NCBI GenBank assembly: GCA_949318235.1 | Contig: OX439134.1 | Location: 14,770,539 to 14,834,538, forward strand | Direction: 5' to 3' | Length of the DNA: 64,000 nt | Source: Ecdyonurus torrentis | Taxonomy: Eukaryota; Arthropoda; Insecta; Ephemeroptera; Heptageniidae | Part shown: in pieces, positions 46,573 through 58,392 of the stretch | Layout: the number at the start of each line of letters is the position of its first letter | Numbering within the stretch: position 1 is the stretch's first letter | Program-made: the position numbers and the translations under genes | The notes under the pieces: model-generated | The model's database searches: none | What the model was told of the DNA's origin: nothing | What the model saw: the letters and a program-made list of their open reading frames with translations, nothing else

Positions 46573-46755
46573 GTGGAGTGACTTTAGCCCTATGGGGCAA
46601 CTTTTGTCACCCTATTTTTCACCCACTTATTATTGTAAAATGGTTATGAATATTATATAACATCAAATATATAGAGACTATGTACTTTGCATAAATTTTA
46701 AAATTTTCTATAAATATAGTTGTTGAAAAATAGGACCAAAGTCACCTCAAGGTAA
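46573..46755. repeat. Inverted-repeat element, about 180 bp
   Basis: Left arm GAGTGACTTTAGCCCTAT is matched by the right end, which in reverse complement reads GAGGTGACTTTGGTCCTATT then TTTC. The left arm carries an extra nested piece (GGGGCAACTTTTGTCACCCT) before the TTTTTC continuation. The centre is AT-rich. No obvious target duplication. Probably a decayed MITE. Confidence 0.55.
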
Positions 46756-47399
46756 ACAAATTTTTATTTTTCTGCATTTCATGTCAAATTTTCAAATTCA
46801 AAAATTAATTTTAATTCAGTGATTAAGAAAGTACGATGTATTAGCTTATAATATTGTTGCCTTAAAATGTTTAAAATTAAGTGCTGTCATTTAAAATATA
46901 TTATTGTTATGCTGATATATTTTTTAATATTTTTATTAATTATAATACAGTAAATTTAAAAATTGTAGATAATTTGAAACATATAATTTACCTTATATAC
47001 ACATCTAATTTTTATATGTATATAAAATAACAGCACATTATCTCTAATTTAAACGACAACTTGGTTATCTTATTTGAATGCATTTGAAAACACACACACA
47101 CACACAAAATGATAAATTTTTATTTTAAATTTGAACGTCAGGCAAACACGCCTCCTCTAATTATTCCACGTGCATTATAAGAATTATTAAGTACGATGAT
47201 TCTTCATTCAAAATTAAAAGATTACAATCAAGTTGTGCTGCGCTGCAGACTCAATTAACTTTATTATTGTTTTAAATAATAATTAACATAAAATAATTCT
47301 CAGCTTGATATTAATATGGGAATTAAATAATTATATATAGTACTTGTATTATAACTTTGTTTACCTGTAAAATTGAACTTTAAGTGACGAGGGAAGATG

Positions 47400-47880
47400 A
47401 TACACAAAGAAAACAAATGTGTACTTACTGTATACAAATATTTAGAGAGTAAATATAAGAAATGCTTTGATCATGCGTCAAGGCTTGAGTGTATTTTTTA
47501 CTAAATATTCAGACTTTTAGAGGCTAGTATGTAAGTATGATGAGTACAAATGTTATAGGTTCTCCCGTAAACTTATTAATTAACATATTAATTGGGTAAG
47601 GTTCTTTACCCATTTTATTAGTATACTCATGCACTGCGGTAGTAACAAGTGAATATTCATTGATAGAGAGTTAACATTTTACATGTTTAATCTCTGTTTT
47701 TGGACGTTTGGATAATTTTAGGTATTCTCTATGCATCAGAATTTGATGTGTAAACATGAATGTTTATTATATTATATTATATATAGAGAAAATGTATGAA
47801 ATGTGTAGTGTACATATATCAATTTTAAACTATACTACTTTGCATTCTCAGTGTAGGTTCTACGCTTCGCACTGTAGACT
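47400..47880 (-). repeat. Diverged interspersed repeat, copy C (reversed)
   Basis: Reverse-strand member of the family at 2060 and 10990. On the minus strand it reads ACACTGAGAATGCAAAGTAG, ACACATTTCATACATTTTCT, AAACATTCATGTTTACACAT, GCATAGAGAATACCTAAAAT, TCAATGAATATTCACTTGTT, CAGTGCATGAGTATAC, ACTAGCCTCTAAAAGTCTGA and CTTGACGCATGATCAAAGCA. This is the longest and cleanest copy after A. Confidence 0.75.
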
Positions 47881-48009
47881 TTTTCTACATTTGTATAGGG
47901 TTACCTAAAATTGAAACCGGATAATGAGAAAAGAAAAAAGCTACAGTTGGGTACTCGTATCGTAGGTTGACATCTTCTATACCTTTCAAATAATATATAA
48001 ATAACTGCA

Positions 48010-48040
<31 letters not shown>

Positions 48041-49487
48041 GGTAATGGGATTATAGTAATTAATTCAATAACACCATTCATTAATTATGCAAAAGTATTA
48101 GTTTAAAAGAGCCAAAAAATCATTACTTATATTTGTGTTGCAAGAAATAATTTTTTTTTAATTTAGCCCCTGAAAATTTGTATCTTATGCAACTTGTACT
48201 ACATAATGGACCGACTGTTGGCCTAACCTACAGGATACAAATATAAAAATAACACTATAATAATAAAATCTAGTGTCAAAATAAAATGTATTTAAGTATA
48301 TAAGAATAAATTAGAAAGATATTTATCAAAAAATTATGCAAATTATTAAACCTAAGTTTAAATTATATGCCACTATAACTTCAAAGACAAAATGTTTATA
48401 AATTCACACCTTTAACAACAACACAATAAAGTTTATGGGTATTTAGTTTTTTGTAATTAGGCATTACTTCTTTCTTTTTAAAACACCTTATATATTTCAA
48501 AGGTAACTTTTTTTTATAGTTTTGAAAGGCGGAGCTTATATGATACTTTATAAGGAATGAAAAATTATGAACTGTGAAATTTACTATAACCAATCGTTTA
48601 TATTTTTCAATAATACTTTTTTAACTCTTCAATACCTTATTTGAATATTTTTTACCTCTGAGTTCTCTTTTCTTTTTTTTAAATGACGTGCAAAATAAAA
48701 TGGTCATCTATCTCATTAGTCACTTGTTTCTTTTAAAGTGAAATAGTCATGGGAGAAAAAGGACGAGGAAGAGAGAAAAAAAAATATAAATGAACGCTTA
48801 TGTAACTTCGTCCATATTACACAAAGCATTTTCTTATTATATTATAGCTTATATTTTAACATGAATACTATGGCTATTTTTTAAAACAGAAAAACTCATT
48901 TTTAATGTAATTATTCAAAATTTATAATTATGGTAACTATATAAAAATGCACTGAACAAAAACACGCAACAGTCTCTCTCTCTCTCTTTCTCTCTCTCTC
49001 ATATTAGTTGTTGCTAATTATTAAGATCACAAATAGTATCAAACTCACAACCGAGAGAGAGGTGCTTTAATTCTGTAAAGAGATATTTATTTTATTTTAT
49101 ATAATAAACATTTTTTTAAAAACAGAAAAAAAATATATATATTATATCTGCCAAGAACTTTGAAAATAACAATAATTATAAAAATGATTTTAAAAAGTCA
49201 CAAAAAAAAAACTGTGTTGCTTCCACTCTCTTAGTTATAACATTGTCATCATTTTAATTACATCAATTATAAAACAACATAAAAAAAAGGTAAGAATATA
49301 CACCTTATATTATATGTGATGATATTTTTGTTAAACATCATAATTTTCAACATGAAAAAGTTTGGTGTAAAAAAAAAAAAAAAGTATTTTTCTTGTTATA
49401 TATAAAATGTATATAAGAATTAAACGGAAGTACTCAGCACCCTTGTCTGTTTCATAATATAAAGTTTTTAACTATATGGTACCCACG

Positions 49488-49515
49488 CAGGCAAGCAGGC
49501 AGGCAGGGCAGGCAC
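49488..49515. repeat. (GGCA)n short tandem repeat
   Basis: About six units of CAGG/GGCA with one AAGC variant and one extra G. A GC-rich motif in an AT-rich setting. Confidence 0.8.
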
Positions 49516-49787
49516 AGAATGAGCTTTTATTTCAACAAATGACTTACTTATAAAATATAATGTAAAATGTATGTAGTAAAATGAGACTTTAAATTTTATA
49601 TATACATAGGTGTAGAGAAATATATAATATATATAATAGGGTGCATTATAATTCTAGGTTTATAATAAACAAATATAGAGCTCATGTTTTTTTAAATTAT
49701 TGTTTTTATACTTATTAAAAATATAGTATTTTAAATCCTTATATATAGTAAAGTATTTTAAAAAATTTCATTTAAAATCCATGATTT

Positions 49788-49790
<3 letters not shown>

Positions 49791-49824
<34 letters not shown>
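49791..49824. repeat. Poly(T) run of 34 bases
   Basis: Homopolymer after ATGATTTGGA; nothing gene-like adjoins it. Confidence 0.95.
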
Positions 49825-49827
<3 letters not shown>

Positions 49828-51638
49828 AATTAAAAAAAGTGCTTTTTTTTAGAATATTTTTCTTTGTTTTTTATTTTTAATAAAGTTTAAAATTAATTGA
49901 AATTTATATCCTAAAATATAAAAAAAATAAAAATAAAAAATAAAAAACTGATCAGTGATCACAAAAATTGAATTTTTATTACAAAATAATATTCAACTCT
50001 TTATTAAAATAAATAATTATTTTAACTACTAAGAAGAGTAATTGAAATGTTTACATAATAACAACATAAATAATTTTTTAGGGGTAGTTTAGAGCCCTCT
50101 AGTGAGGAAATTATGTAACAACAACTAATAATATACCTGAACCTATAAGTAAAGAAACTTCTATAGGTGATAATTTTTATCATAATAATAATAATAAAAC
50201 AAGTTTCTCATAAAATAGTAACGTATATAATATAACAGTAGGACTTGTTATTATTGTTTTTGTTTTTTTCGAAGGGGTAGAAAAAAGTCAGAGGGGGTTA
50301 CCCGGGTTACAAAAACATTAGATTGAGGGAACCGAGAATAAAGTATAGAAATACCACATACTCTAATCCATTTAATTTTTGTATTGCTTTTTTTTTATTA
50401 AAATTTATTTTCTATATTAAAAAATCAATTTCATATAACATTTAAAAAATATATATATGACATTTTACTACTTCTCCAGTAATAAAAATATCTATATTTT
50501 TTAACATTATAATCTTATAGAAAAATCAGTTGTAATTCTCACCCTTTTGATATTATTAATCATTTATATAAATATAAAAAATATATTTTTTAAGAGAATT
50601 AGATAAGAATAACACTAGGTCATTTTCTTTTTTTTTACTATCTTATAAAATGAATTATGATACTTTTATACTCCCTTAAATTTTGTTATTATAATAAAAA
50701 AAAAGTTCACTTTAGATCTTTTTAAGACAAAAAGGACTTCTTAAGGGGTGTAAAAATAATAAAATACAAAGTATATTAAAGAGTTGTACAACATTAAAAG
50801 TAATTTAATTTACAATATATTTTTTTAATCCTTCTAAATAATTGATCGATTCTTAAATTTATGACCGGATGTTAAATCAAAAATTAAATTTATTTAATAA
50901 TAATAATATTAACATAGGAAATTATAGTAATAAATTATTAGTCAACATTATAGTTCAATGTATATATGTATAGATGGCGTTGCTATCATTAAAAAAATAT
51001 TTTTTTATGGGTTGTATAACTTTCAATACTCTGTCATTAAAATAAGTAAAAAATCTCCTTTTTTTTAAGTTCTAGTCGCCTCTTAAGCTTTGATTTTTAA
51101 GCTTACTTTTTTACTTCTTAATTCTAATTTTAAACATAATGTTTTTCAAGTTTTGAGGTATACGCTAGCCATTTATAAATCTCTTACTCTTCATTTCTTT
51201 TTGCTTCGCCCAATTTATATGTATTTTTTTTTATTTATATATATAAAAAAGTATAGCAACTCAAGTATATATAGCAAGTCTGTACAAAATTCTTGGTATT
51301 TTTACCTGGCAAAACTAGTCCATAAAATTAACTTTTTAACTCCCTTCGTTACACTAAAAAAACTAACTATGATAATAAGAAAAAAATGCATTTTCTATAA
51401 CGTGTCTATTATGCATTTATTCTAAACGATTTTGCTTCATTAAAATTTAAGTAAAATGCAATCTGGTTATAAAATCCATGTATAATAATAAAAAAGTAAT
51501 AAAAATAATAAGATAAAATTAAATTAACCATCAATGACAAATTTTATACCCTAATTATAATAAAAACAGACACCTGTTTTTGTTTTTTTTTGAGATTCTG
51601 GTTTATATTTTCATTCATGAGTTACTAAAATTTTTACC

Positions 51639-51699
51639 ATTGGTTAAAAAACTATAAAATTTTATATGACGTCATATTTTTTATGTTTATGTAACCAAT
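51639..51699. promoter_or_regulatory. Symmetric ATTGGTTA - TGACGTCA - TAACCAAT arrangement
   Basis: ATTGGTTA (51639-51646) and TAACCAAT (51692-51699) are exact inverted copies, nearly equidistant (20 and 17 bases) from a central TGACGTCA palindrome (51667-51674). The combination echoes the CRE/CCAAT pairing at 27503. It lies about 2.8 kb inside the Ubx intron from exon 1. Confidence 0.4.
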
Positions 51700-54430
51700 A
51701 AAAGAAATACTACTATGTTTTTTATTTAATATTATCGTTTTTACGTGTGTTTAACATTATATTATATATTTTTTTTATTATTTCTCATAAAAATAAAATT
51801 CCTCTTTTTTTTTTTAAACCATTCAAAGTAGTATAGTAGAAGTGGTGTTTTTAAGTTTAGCTCTTTATGTAACATGGGTTAGAATAGGGCGAGAAAAAGG
51901 AGAGAGAGAGAGAGAGAAAGAGAGGGCCATAAAAGAACTATATAAAATTGAGAAAGGTCAGGAATATTATAGTACACACTAACCACGTGCTTTTTAAGTT
52001 TATTTTTTATTATTTGTTTTCATTTATATTATATATTATTATAAGGGCTTTATTTTATTTTTAAATTAATTAATATTGTATTGTTGTTGTGATTCTTGAA
52101 GCTATTATTATTATATAAAAATTGCTGGGATACTTCTTATTTCTCGAAGAAAATTATTTGATATAAAATACCGCATTTAATGTTCAAAAATTTAATAAAA
52201 AGTCAAGAAATTTGCATAAATAATTTCTTATATAATATTGGAAAGGATTTTATGCATATTATTATTATTATTATTTCTTAAAAAGTATTAGGAAAGAAAG
52301 CAATATCCTCTAAAACATGTTAAAAATCTACGCTAATTCAATAAAATAATTTTTATAAAATGATACCAAATTATCCAAGTTTTTCTAAATCAATTTTCAC
52401 TTTACTGTAGACAAAAATTTTAGAACATTATTTTACCTCCTCCTCCTCATCTTCTTATTTTTTATCTCAAATAATTTGATTATCCTCATCTCATTTTCTC
52501 TCTTATATATAAGATTTCTCAGAGTACAAAAAAGGGGAGAATTTTATGGAGTATTTTACTACGGAAACGACTTGAGGATAAAAAAAATTATCACAGCTTT
52601 TTTTTTTTTTTTTTTTTTTTAAACACTCAACAATTTCTACTACATTTGTTTCAATAAAGAAAATATAAAAATGATATTTTTTGACACGTGCTTTTTTTTT
52701 TTTTTTTTTTTGGGGGGGGACAATCAGCTGATTTTTTTTTCTACAGCTGTTGATGGAAATAGAGGGAGGATAAGTAGAAAAAAAAGGGACAGTTTTATGG
52801 TTTGCTAACATAACTTTTACTACCCTTATACTAACTTCATTAAACCCATACTATTGTAACCACTATATACCTGTTTTTTCTCTTTTCAAGTACTTTTTTT
52901 TTTATAAACATATTTTTTTAAACTAATAATTATTGCCTGATTATTATTTACATACTTATGAGGGATTATATTGTTGTTCTAAATGACTGTGAACAAACCC
53001 TTTCAGAACTTAATATCAGAATGAAATTTTTAGGTGAGAAAACTACCTGTACTGCAAGATATGAAAGCCACTTCAAAGGGGTGAGCGATTTTACATAAGT
53101 GATTTTTTTTCTCTTTTCTCATTTATAATACTATGTAAGTACAACTTTTTTTATGGAATTAACAGAAAGTTTATTAATTTCTTATAATTTTTTAATTTTA
53201 TTTACATAGAAATTTATTTTATGTATATTATTATTTTTTACAATTTTACTTTTTTTTTCTCATCGAGATGATATTTTATTACGAGTATTATATTTTTTTT
53301 TTGGCTTACTTTTTTTTCCACCACATATTTCCCGCACTAAATATTTATACTACATAGAATTCAATTGAAATAAGGGGCGTGCCTAAATAATATAAAGACA
53401 TCAAAAAGTATTTCGCACAAAAAGAGACAACTTCATAATGTTAAATATATAATAGGGGTGAACTTAGTACATACATACAATGTATAATAATGCGGTCACG
53501 CTCTCTCTATATACATTTATATATATGTATATACAGTCTATTCTAATATAATTTAATATAATCAACTTCAATTTTATAGAACAATAAAATTTTCATCGCT
53601 TGTTAAAAAAAACAAAAAACAAAAAAAATTTATACATGTTTTAATTTCATGTTAAAGAAATTTTTGTATAACATGTTTTTGTATTTAAACATTATATGTA
53701 AACCATTTATTTTTAATTTTAAGAATTATATACATATATACGAATATATATACGGTGTGTTAACTATTATTTTGGTGTACTCATATTTTATAAATATATA
53801 CTGATAATATTTATACAATAATATATTATTACCTTTACAGTGCTGGTATGTGTAATTATTAAAACAGTGTTACTTTTTTACTTCTTTTTTTTTCCCAAGC
53901 AAATTGTTATCAGCTTGATAATTTTATTTACAATAATTAGAAATTTATCACTAGATGAAAAGCAGAATTTTGTGTTTTTACAAATATTGTTAGGATCGTA
54001 GTTAAAATTTTTTTTTTCCAAATTTTATAATTTGAATACAGTGTTAATTTGTGAATTTTTACTCTGATACAATTTTTTTAATTTAATATAAATATACAAT
54101 TAGCGCTTTATTAAAATAAACGTTTAATAAAATTACAAAAAGAAGAAGAAAAAAATCCAAACAATTTTTTTGTGGTTTTTGCAACCCTGAAGTCACTCCA
54201 AATATTATTTTCAGGGAAATTTCTCCTAATTCTTTCTATTCAGGGAGCTGTCTTCAATTTAAATATAACCAAATTTTTGGGATACGGACATAGCCCAAAA
54301 TTTGTCCTAAACTTCTACGTGACAGATTTTAAATAACATCCATTTTACGACAGTAATTATAATTGTATAGACAATTAATTTTAAGACTATAATTTCACGA
54401 CAAATAAAATTATTAATATAATTTTCTTTT
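51700..54430. other. Proximal Ubx intron, no gene seen
   Basis: A GA run at 51900-51922, T runs at 52598-52620 and 52692-52711 (followed by eight G), and CTCTCTC near 53500. A small AAATTTTTGGG/CCCAAAATTT hairpin lies at about 54270-54305. No microexon could be identified by eye. Confidence 0.55.
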
Positions 54431-54441
54431 GTGTTCTTACC
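54431..54441 (-). other. Ubx: 5' splice donor of Ubx exon 1
   Basis: Read on the minus strand the junction is GCAG followed by GTAAGAACAC, a near-consensus donor with the last exon base at 54441. It falls directly after MAIA plus the first base of the Gly codon, the conserved Ubx exon 1 boundary. The adjacent in-frame sequence shows no match to the Drosophila b-element peptide (ECPEDP), so the alternative distal donor known in flies is not evident. Confidence 0.9.
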
Positions 54442-55104
54442 TGCTATTGCCATCCATGGGTAGAAGGTATGATTCGAAGGTTGTTGTAACTGCGATGCAG
54501 CTTGTTGTTGAACCACAGCTGAAGTATTTAGTGAACATGTGTTCCAAGAACCTCCCAAAGATCTTGCATGTGCAGCAGCAACTGCAGAAGTTGGACTTGT
54601 GGTAACTGAAGGATGATCACCACTTATACTTCCATTATTTGCACTTGAATATCTTGATACGGCTCCGTCTGGTGTACATGCGGCAGGTCGTACAGGTACA
54701 CCTCCTCCAGATGATGCAGCATTCTGCCAAGATGCAATATCAGATTTATTTGAAGCTGTAGCAGCAGCAAGTGCTGCGGCAGTAACTGAATAACCATTAT
54801 GGTCAGCAGAATTAGATGATGTATTATTATTTGATGAATTATTTTTTGTTGTACAATCTAATTTATAAGATTCAGCGGCACTAACTTGTGAGGAGTAAAG
54901 CTTGCAACTAGCGGCGGCGGCTGCTGCAGCCGCAGCGGCAGCAGCTGTAGCATCGTAAGGTGAATCTTGTGGTGGACGAGAATTATGATTATGATGAGCA
55001 GCATAGGGTGACATACCAACACCTAATCCTAATGGAAATCTATATGATTGTTCTACGGTACTTTGAGTACCGTAAAAACCACTCTGTTCAAAATATGAAC
55101 TCAT
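54441..55104 (-). CDS. Ubx: Ultrabithorax (Ubx) homeotic protein, first coding exon (residues 1-221, partial)
   Basis: Hox transcription factor that specifies posterior thoracic and anterior abdominal segment identity; nuclear, binds DNA with Extradenticle. Seen: an ATG in an A-rich context opens with MSSYFEQSGFYG (SSYF-type Hox N-terminus), then FPLGLGVGMSPYA (about residues 23-35), RPPQDSPYDA (43-52), a polyalanine run (about 54-66), VPVRPAACTPDG near 135, Ser/Asn/Ala-rich linkers, and NHTFYPWMAIA at the end. YPWM (215-218) is the Extradenticle-binding hexapeptide. The exon has 664 bases, so it ends in phase 1, splitting a Gly codon, as known for Ubx exon 1. FYPWMAIAG separates it from Antp and abd-A. 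Bases are far more GC-rich than the surroundings. The open frame runs on past the donor to 54307, but that tail is intronic: it is AT-rich and unlike Ubx. The homeodomain exon is absent from the window. Confidence 0.95.
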
Positions 55105-56000
55105 TTTTAGATCAATTTTGACAAATTTTTAATAATTATATTTTTGTCCTAAAAAATTTTTACTATATATTTTACTTTAAAAAAAAAAAGAAGTTTAAAA
55201 TCTAAAAAAAAAAAATCACTTAATAATAAGTTCACTATTATTTGTGGTAATTGTAATATATAATTATTATTATGTAATAATAATTAAAAATTATTATTAT
55301 GATTATTATATTGTTCACGTGGTTTTATATGATTATATGGAGATCAAATATAATATCAACTGTTCACAATGACCCCAAGAACCATACTGAAGTGCCTTTT
55401 GGCTACTCGTTCTAAAACTCCCATCATTCTCTTTAACTCCCTCTTTCTCTCTCTCTCTCTCTCTTTCTCTCCACGCGGCGCACGACGGCGCTCTTTCCTA
55501 TACACAAAAGCTGATAAAAAAAATATATATTGGAATGAAGGGGGAATTACTCTTTTTTTGTATAATTCTCGTTTGGTGGCGCACAAGTACACATTACAAA
55601 AAAAAATATAATTTTTTCGAAAAAAAAAATTCAACTAAAATGAACCAATGAGAATTCGATTCGTCATGCTCACTCTAAAACTCGCGCGCAAAATCTTGAT
55701 GATATTCTACCCCCTCCTTTTATTATTATTATTTTTTTTAACTATATTACATATATGTATAAAAGCCATATAACTACTTTATATTGTAATACTACGCCTT
55801 TGTAAATAGTTCCTTTTAGATCATGTGGAAACCACGTTTTCGTTTTTACCCCCACTACTAACATTTAAGGGATATTTTAACAGCCAACGGCATAGCTTGC
55901 CTACATATACGCGCGCTCATATCATAATACTTTTTTTTTTAACCATGTTTTTAGATCAGAAATGTTACACTCAGCGCACTCCAACGGGTATATAATGAAC
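55105..56000 (-). promoter_or_regulatory. Ubx: Presumed Ubx 5' UTR and promoter-proximal region
   Basis: Directly upstream of the Ubx start codon. It contains a pyrimidine tract at about 55439-55472 that reads GAGAGAG on the minus strand, a typical GAGA factor (Trl) target, next to a short GC-rich, CpG-containing patch at 55472-55497. Further upstream there is a CCAAT motif near 55645 and CpG-rich words (CTCGCGCGC near 55682, ACGCGCGCTC near 55910). GAGA sites are established at the fly Ubx promoter. The transcription start cannot be placed from sequence alone and no convincing TATA box is seen on the minus strand. Confidence 0.5.
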
Positions 56001-57778
56001 TATTTAGAGTAATAATTCAATGTCAAAATGTTCGAAAAATTAATGAAATTTTAATATTTATAGTTTTATTGATTAATTTTTAAAATTAACTTTCTAATTA
56101 ATAAAGTTTTAAGGATTTTATAGTAAATAGTCATTCTTTTCTCATTAATACGTTTAAATATATAACTTTCTATCTAAAATTAGTAATATTTCAATAAAAT
56201 CTTCTTAAATTTTAATCCCAAAAATTAAGTCTAATCGTTATCCTAAACAAAATAAGCATCTTAGACTTGTTAGTTAAATAGAACAGTTTACAGTCAAATG
56301 GAACACTTTCAAAAATTTCCAAGTATTTTACTGTACTTTTAAGTTTTAACAACATTTTAATGTTCAAAATTAACATTTTTGTTTAATTTCATGGTTAATT
56401 AACCCTTAAAAGACAAATACAACATAAACAAAACTACAAAAAAGTAATAAAAATAATATATATTACAACATAAAACAATTAAAAAAACATAAAAAAATAA
56501 AATAAATTTTTTCAATTATCATTTAAAAAAATTATATTATAATAAAAATTATAATTCAAACATTTTATTATATGTAATATAAATAAATATTATTTTAATA
56601 TTTATGTTTTATTTTTAAAAGTACTTAAAAAACTATAAAAATTTAAAAATGTTAGCAACAAGCCTTTAAGAGTATATAAAAGAGCGGCACGCGAACGTTA
56701 TATATTTTTTTGAAAGTAAAAAAGACACAAAGTGGTAGTAAAAAGTTTTTTAAAGGCGTCATAAAATTTAGACACATAATATAATCTATCTACATATGTC
56801 AAGACATTTTCTCCCCCTTATTATTGAATGAATGAAAGGAAGAAGAAGAAGAAAAAAAGTAAATAAATAGACATCTAGTGTGCTAAAGTTAAGTATGGTA
56901 GTAAAATCGTCTACTTTGCAACTCAAATGAATCATAAAAGTCAAAAAGTTTATGTAATGAGTGTTTAACATGCTCTTTTTTTTTAACTGTAATAAAAAAT
57001 TATTATTACTTGTTCTTTTTAATTTAAATAATACTTTGATTTCTCTACACAAGATTAAAATTGATATTTTAATCATATATTATTTATTATTTTTTTTTTT
57101 TTTGCATTTTTTTTTTTATCTTTATATATACAATAACAAATTATATGTTAATATAAAAATTGTTTTTATAAAAGTTATCGTGAAAAAATTAGGACCACCA
57201 ACGTTGAAAATTTATAGTATATACTTTTTTTTAAAAAGGTATAAAGCAAGTAGAATTTAATTTATCATGGTTTTATCATCGACTTTTGTGTTTAAAAAAG
57301 TATAAAGAATAAATAAAAAATGGAGACGTGTTTGTTTGTTCAGAATAAAAATTGTGATTTTCTTACAAGGATATGCAATGTTAGTGAAAATTATTACAAT
57401 CATATATTTTTACAAGTACATTTAAAGAGACTTTTATTGATATTATATGGTTTTCTTTTTTTATGTAATGACAAACTGTTTACTAATTTTAGGCTATCTT
57501 TGATCGGTGATTTTATTTGATTGTATTTTACTAATTTGGACTTGAAATGTGGGTATTTGTTGGATTATTATTTTTTTTCTTTGAGAACAAGAAATTGGAA
57601 GCATATAGTGATATAAATATATTTATTTTGCTGCCACAGCCCCTCCCTTCCAATCCTATAGTTTTCCATACTTTTATCCCTATACTGAGCATCCTTTCAT
57701 CCATTATGGGACTTGTCAGTGCCATGACATATTTAGGCAAAAAAACTATTTGACTTCTCCCTTCATTCTATATGTCTA
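56001..57778. other. Upstream Ubx region, no confident gene
   Basis: AT-rich DNA. A plus-sense TATATAAAAG at about 56673-56682 is followed by GCGGCACGCGAACG, resembling a core promoter pointing away from Ubx. At 57640-57740 base composition is less AT-rich and both strands are open for about 70 codons (57531-57753); no family is recognised. Confidence 0.4.
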
Positions 57779-58088
57779 TAGGGTCTATGCATTCATGTTA
57801 AATTTGATGCCATGTTGGATCACTCAATAACATGGGTGGCATAGGAAAATAAATCATTTTGCCAGTTAAAAACACTACGTAATATTTTTGAGAGCATTGA
57901 TGCTATATTTATGTTGAATTAGTATATCATGTATATATGCGAGAAATATAACAATAACAAAAAATTAACCAATTTTCCAAAAAAAATTTTTGCCTAAAAC
58001 GAAGTTTGTCCCATGCTCAGCAATGTTATTCACTACTCCAGTATGGTCTCCAAGCGTATTAAATATGACGTCATGAGGATACACCCTA
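57779..58088 (-). mobile_element. TA-flanked MITE, copy 3 (310 bp, reversed)
   Basis: Reverse-oriented member of the family at 11472 and 17223, lying about 2.7 kb upstream of the Ubx start codon. Ends are TA-GGGTCTATGCATTCATG on the left and TATGACGTCATGAGGATAC then ACCC-TA on the right. Shared blocks include CATGTTGGATCACTCAATAA and CCAATTTTCCAAAAA. It carries a TGACGTCA palindrome at 58066 near its end, as does copy 1. Confidence 0.85.
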
Positions 58089-58351
58089 TATAAGTGTCAT
58101 TCCTATGAGTGAGCCAGAGTACAGTATATATAGAACAAAACATTGTAAACTGAAACAATACTCTTTTCTTCTCTTGATGCTCTCTCACTTTTTTTTTTAA
58201 TGAAAATTCATATATTATTAAAATCACCAATTTTAATAATGTAAAACTTATACAATCTCAGCACAGACAATTTATATATGAAAAATTATATTCATGTATA
58301 TACTTAAAATTATAAATGAAACGTAATTTAATGCACTGTTAATTTCCATGT

Positions 58352-58355
<4 letters not shown>

Positions 58356-58388
<33 letters not shown>
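58356..58388. repeat. Poly(T) run of 33 bases
   Basis: Homopolymer 270 bp right of MITE copy 3; no retrocopy seen. Confidence 0.95.

Positions 58389-58392
<4 letters not shown>

Larger units (their letters stand above)
47881..51638. other. Gene-free AT-rich stretch
   Basis: Homopolymers at 48013-48040 and 49791-49824, a short CT run near 48973, and a G-rich patch at 50271-50310 (GAAGGGGTAG, GAGGGGGTTACCCGGG). The 111-codon frame at 51090-51425 is compositionally random. Confidence 0.6.

Noticed and set aside
51090..51425. 111-codon plus-strand frame in the Ubx intron
   Set aside because: Same compositional bias, no recognisable domain, and not preceded by a convincing acceptor or promoter.
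54307..54440. C-terminal extension of the Ubx open frame past the hexapeptide
   Set aside because: It starts at a strong GTAAG donor, becomes abruptly AT-rich and is unlike any Ubx; it is intron read-through.
55356..55634. Frames on both strands over the Ubx 5' region
   Set aside because: They span the GA/CT tract and GC patch in opposite directions and have no recognisable domain; the region is better explained as 5' UTR or promoter.
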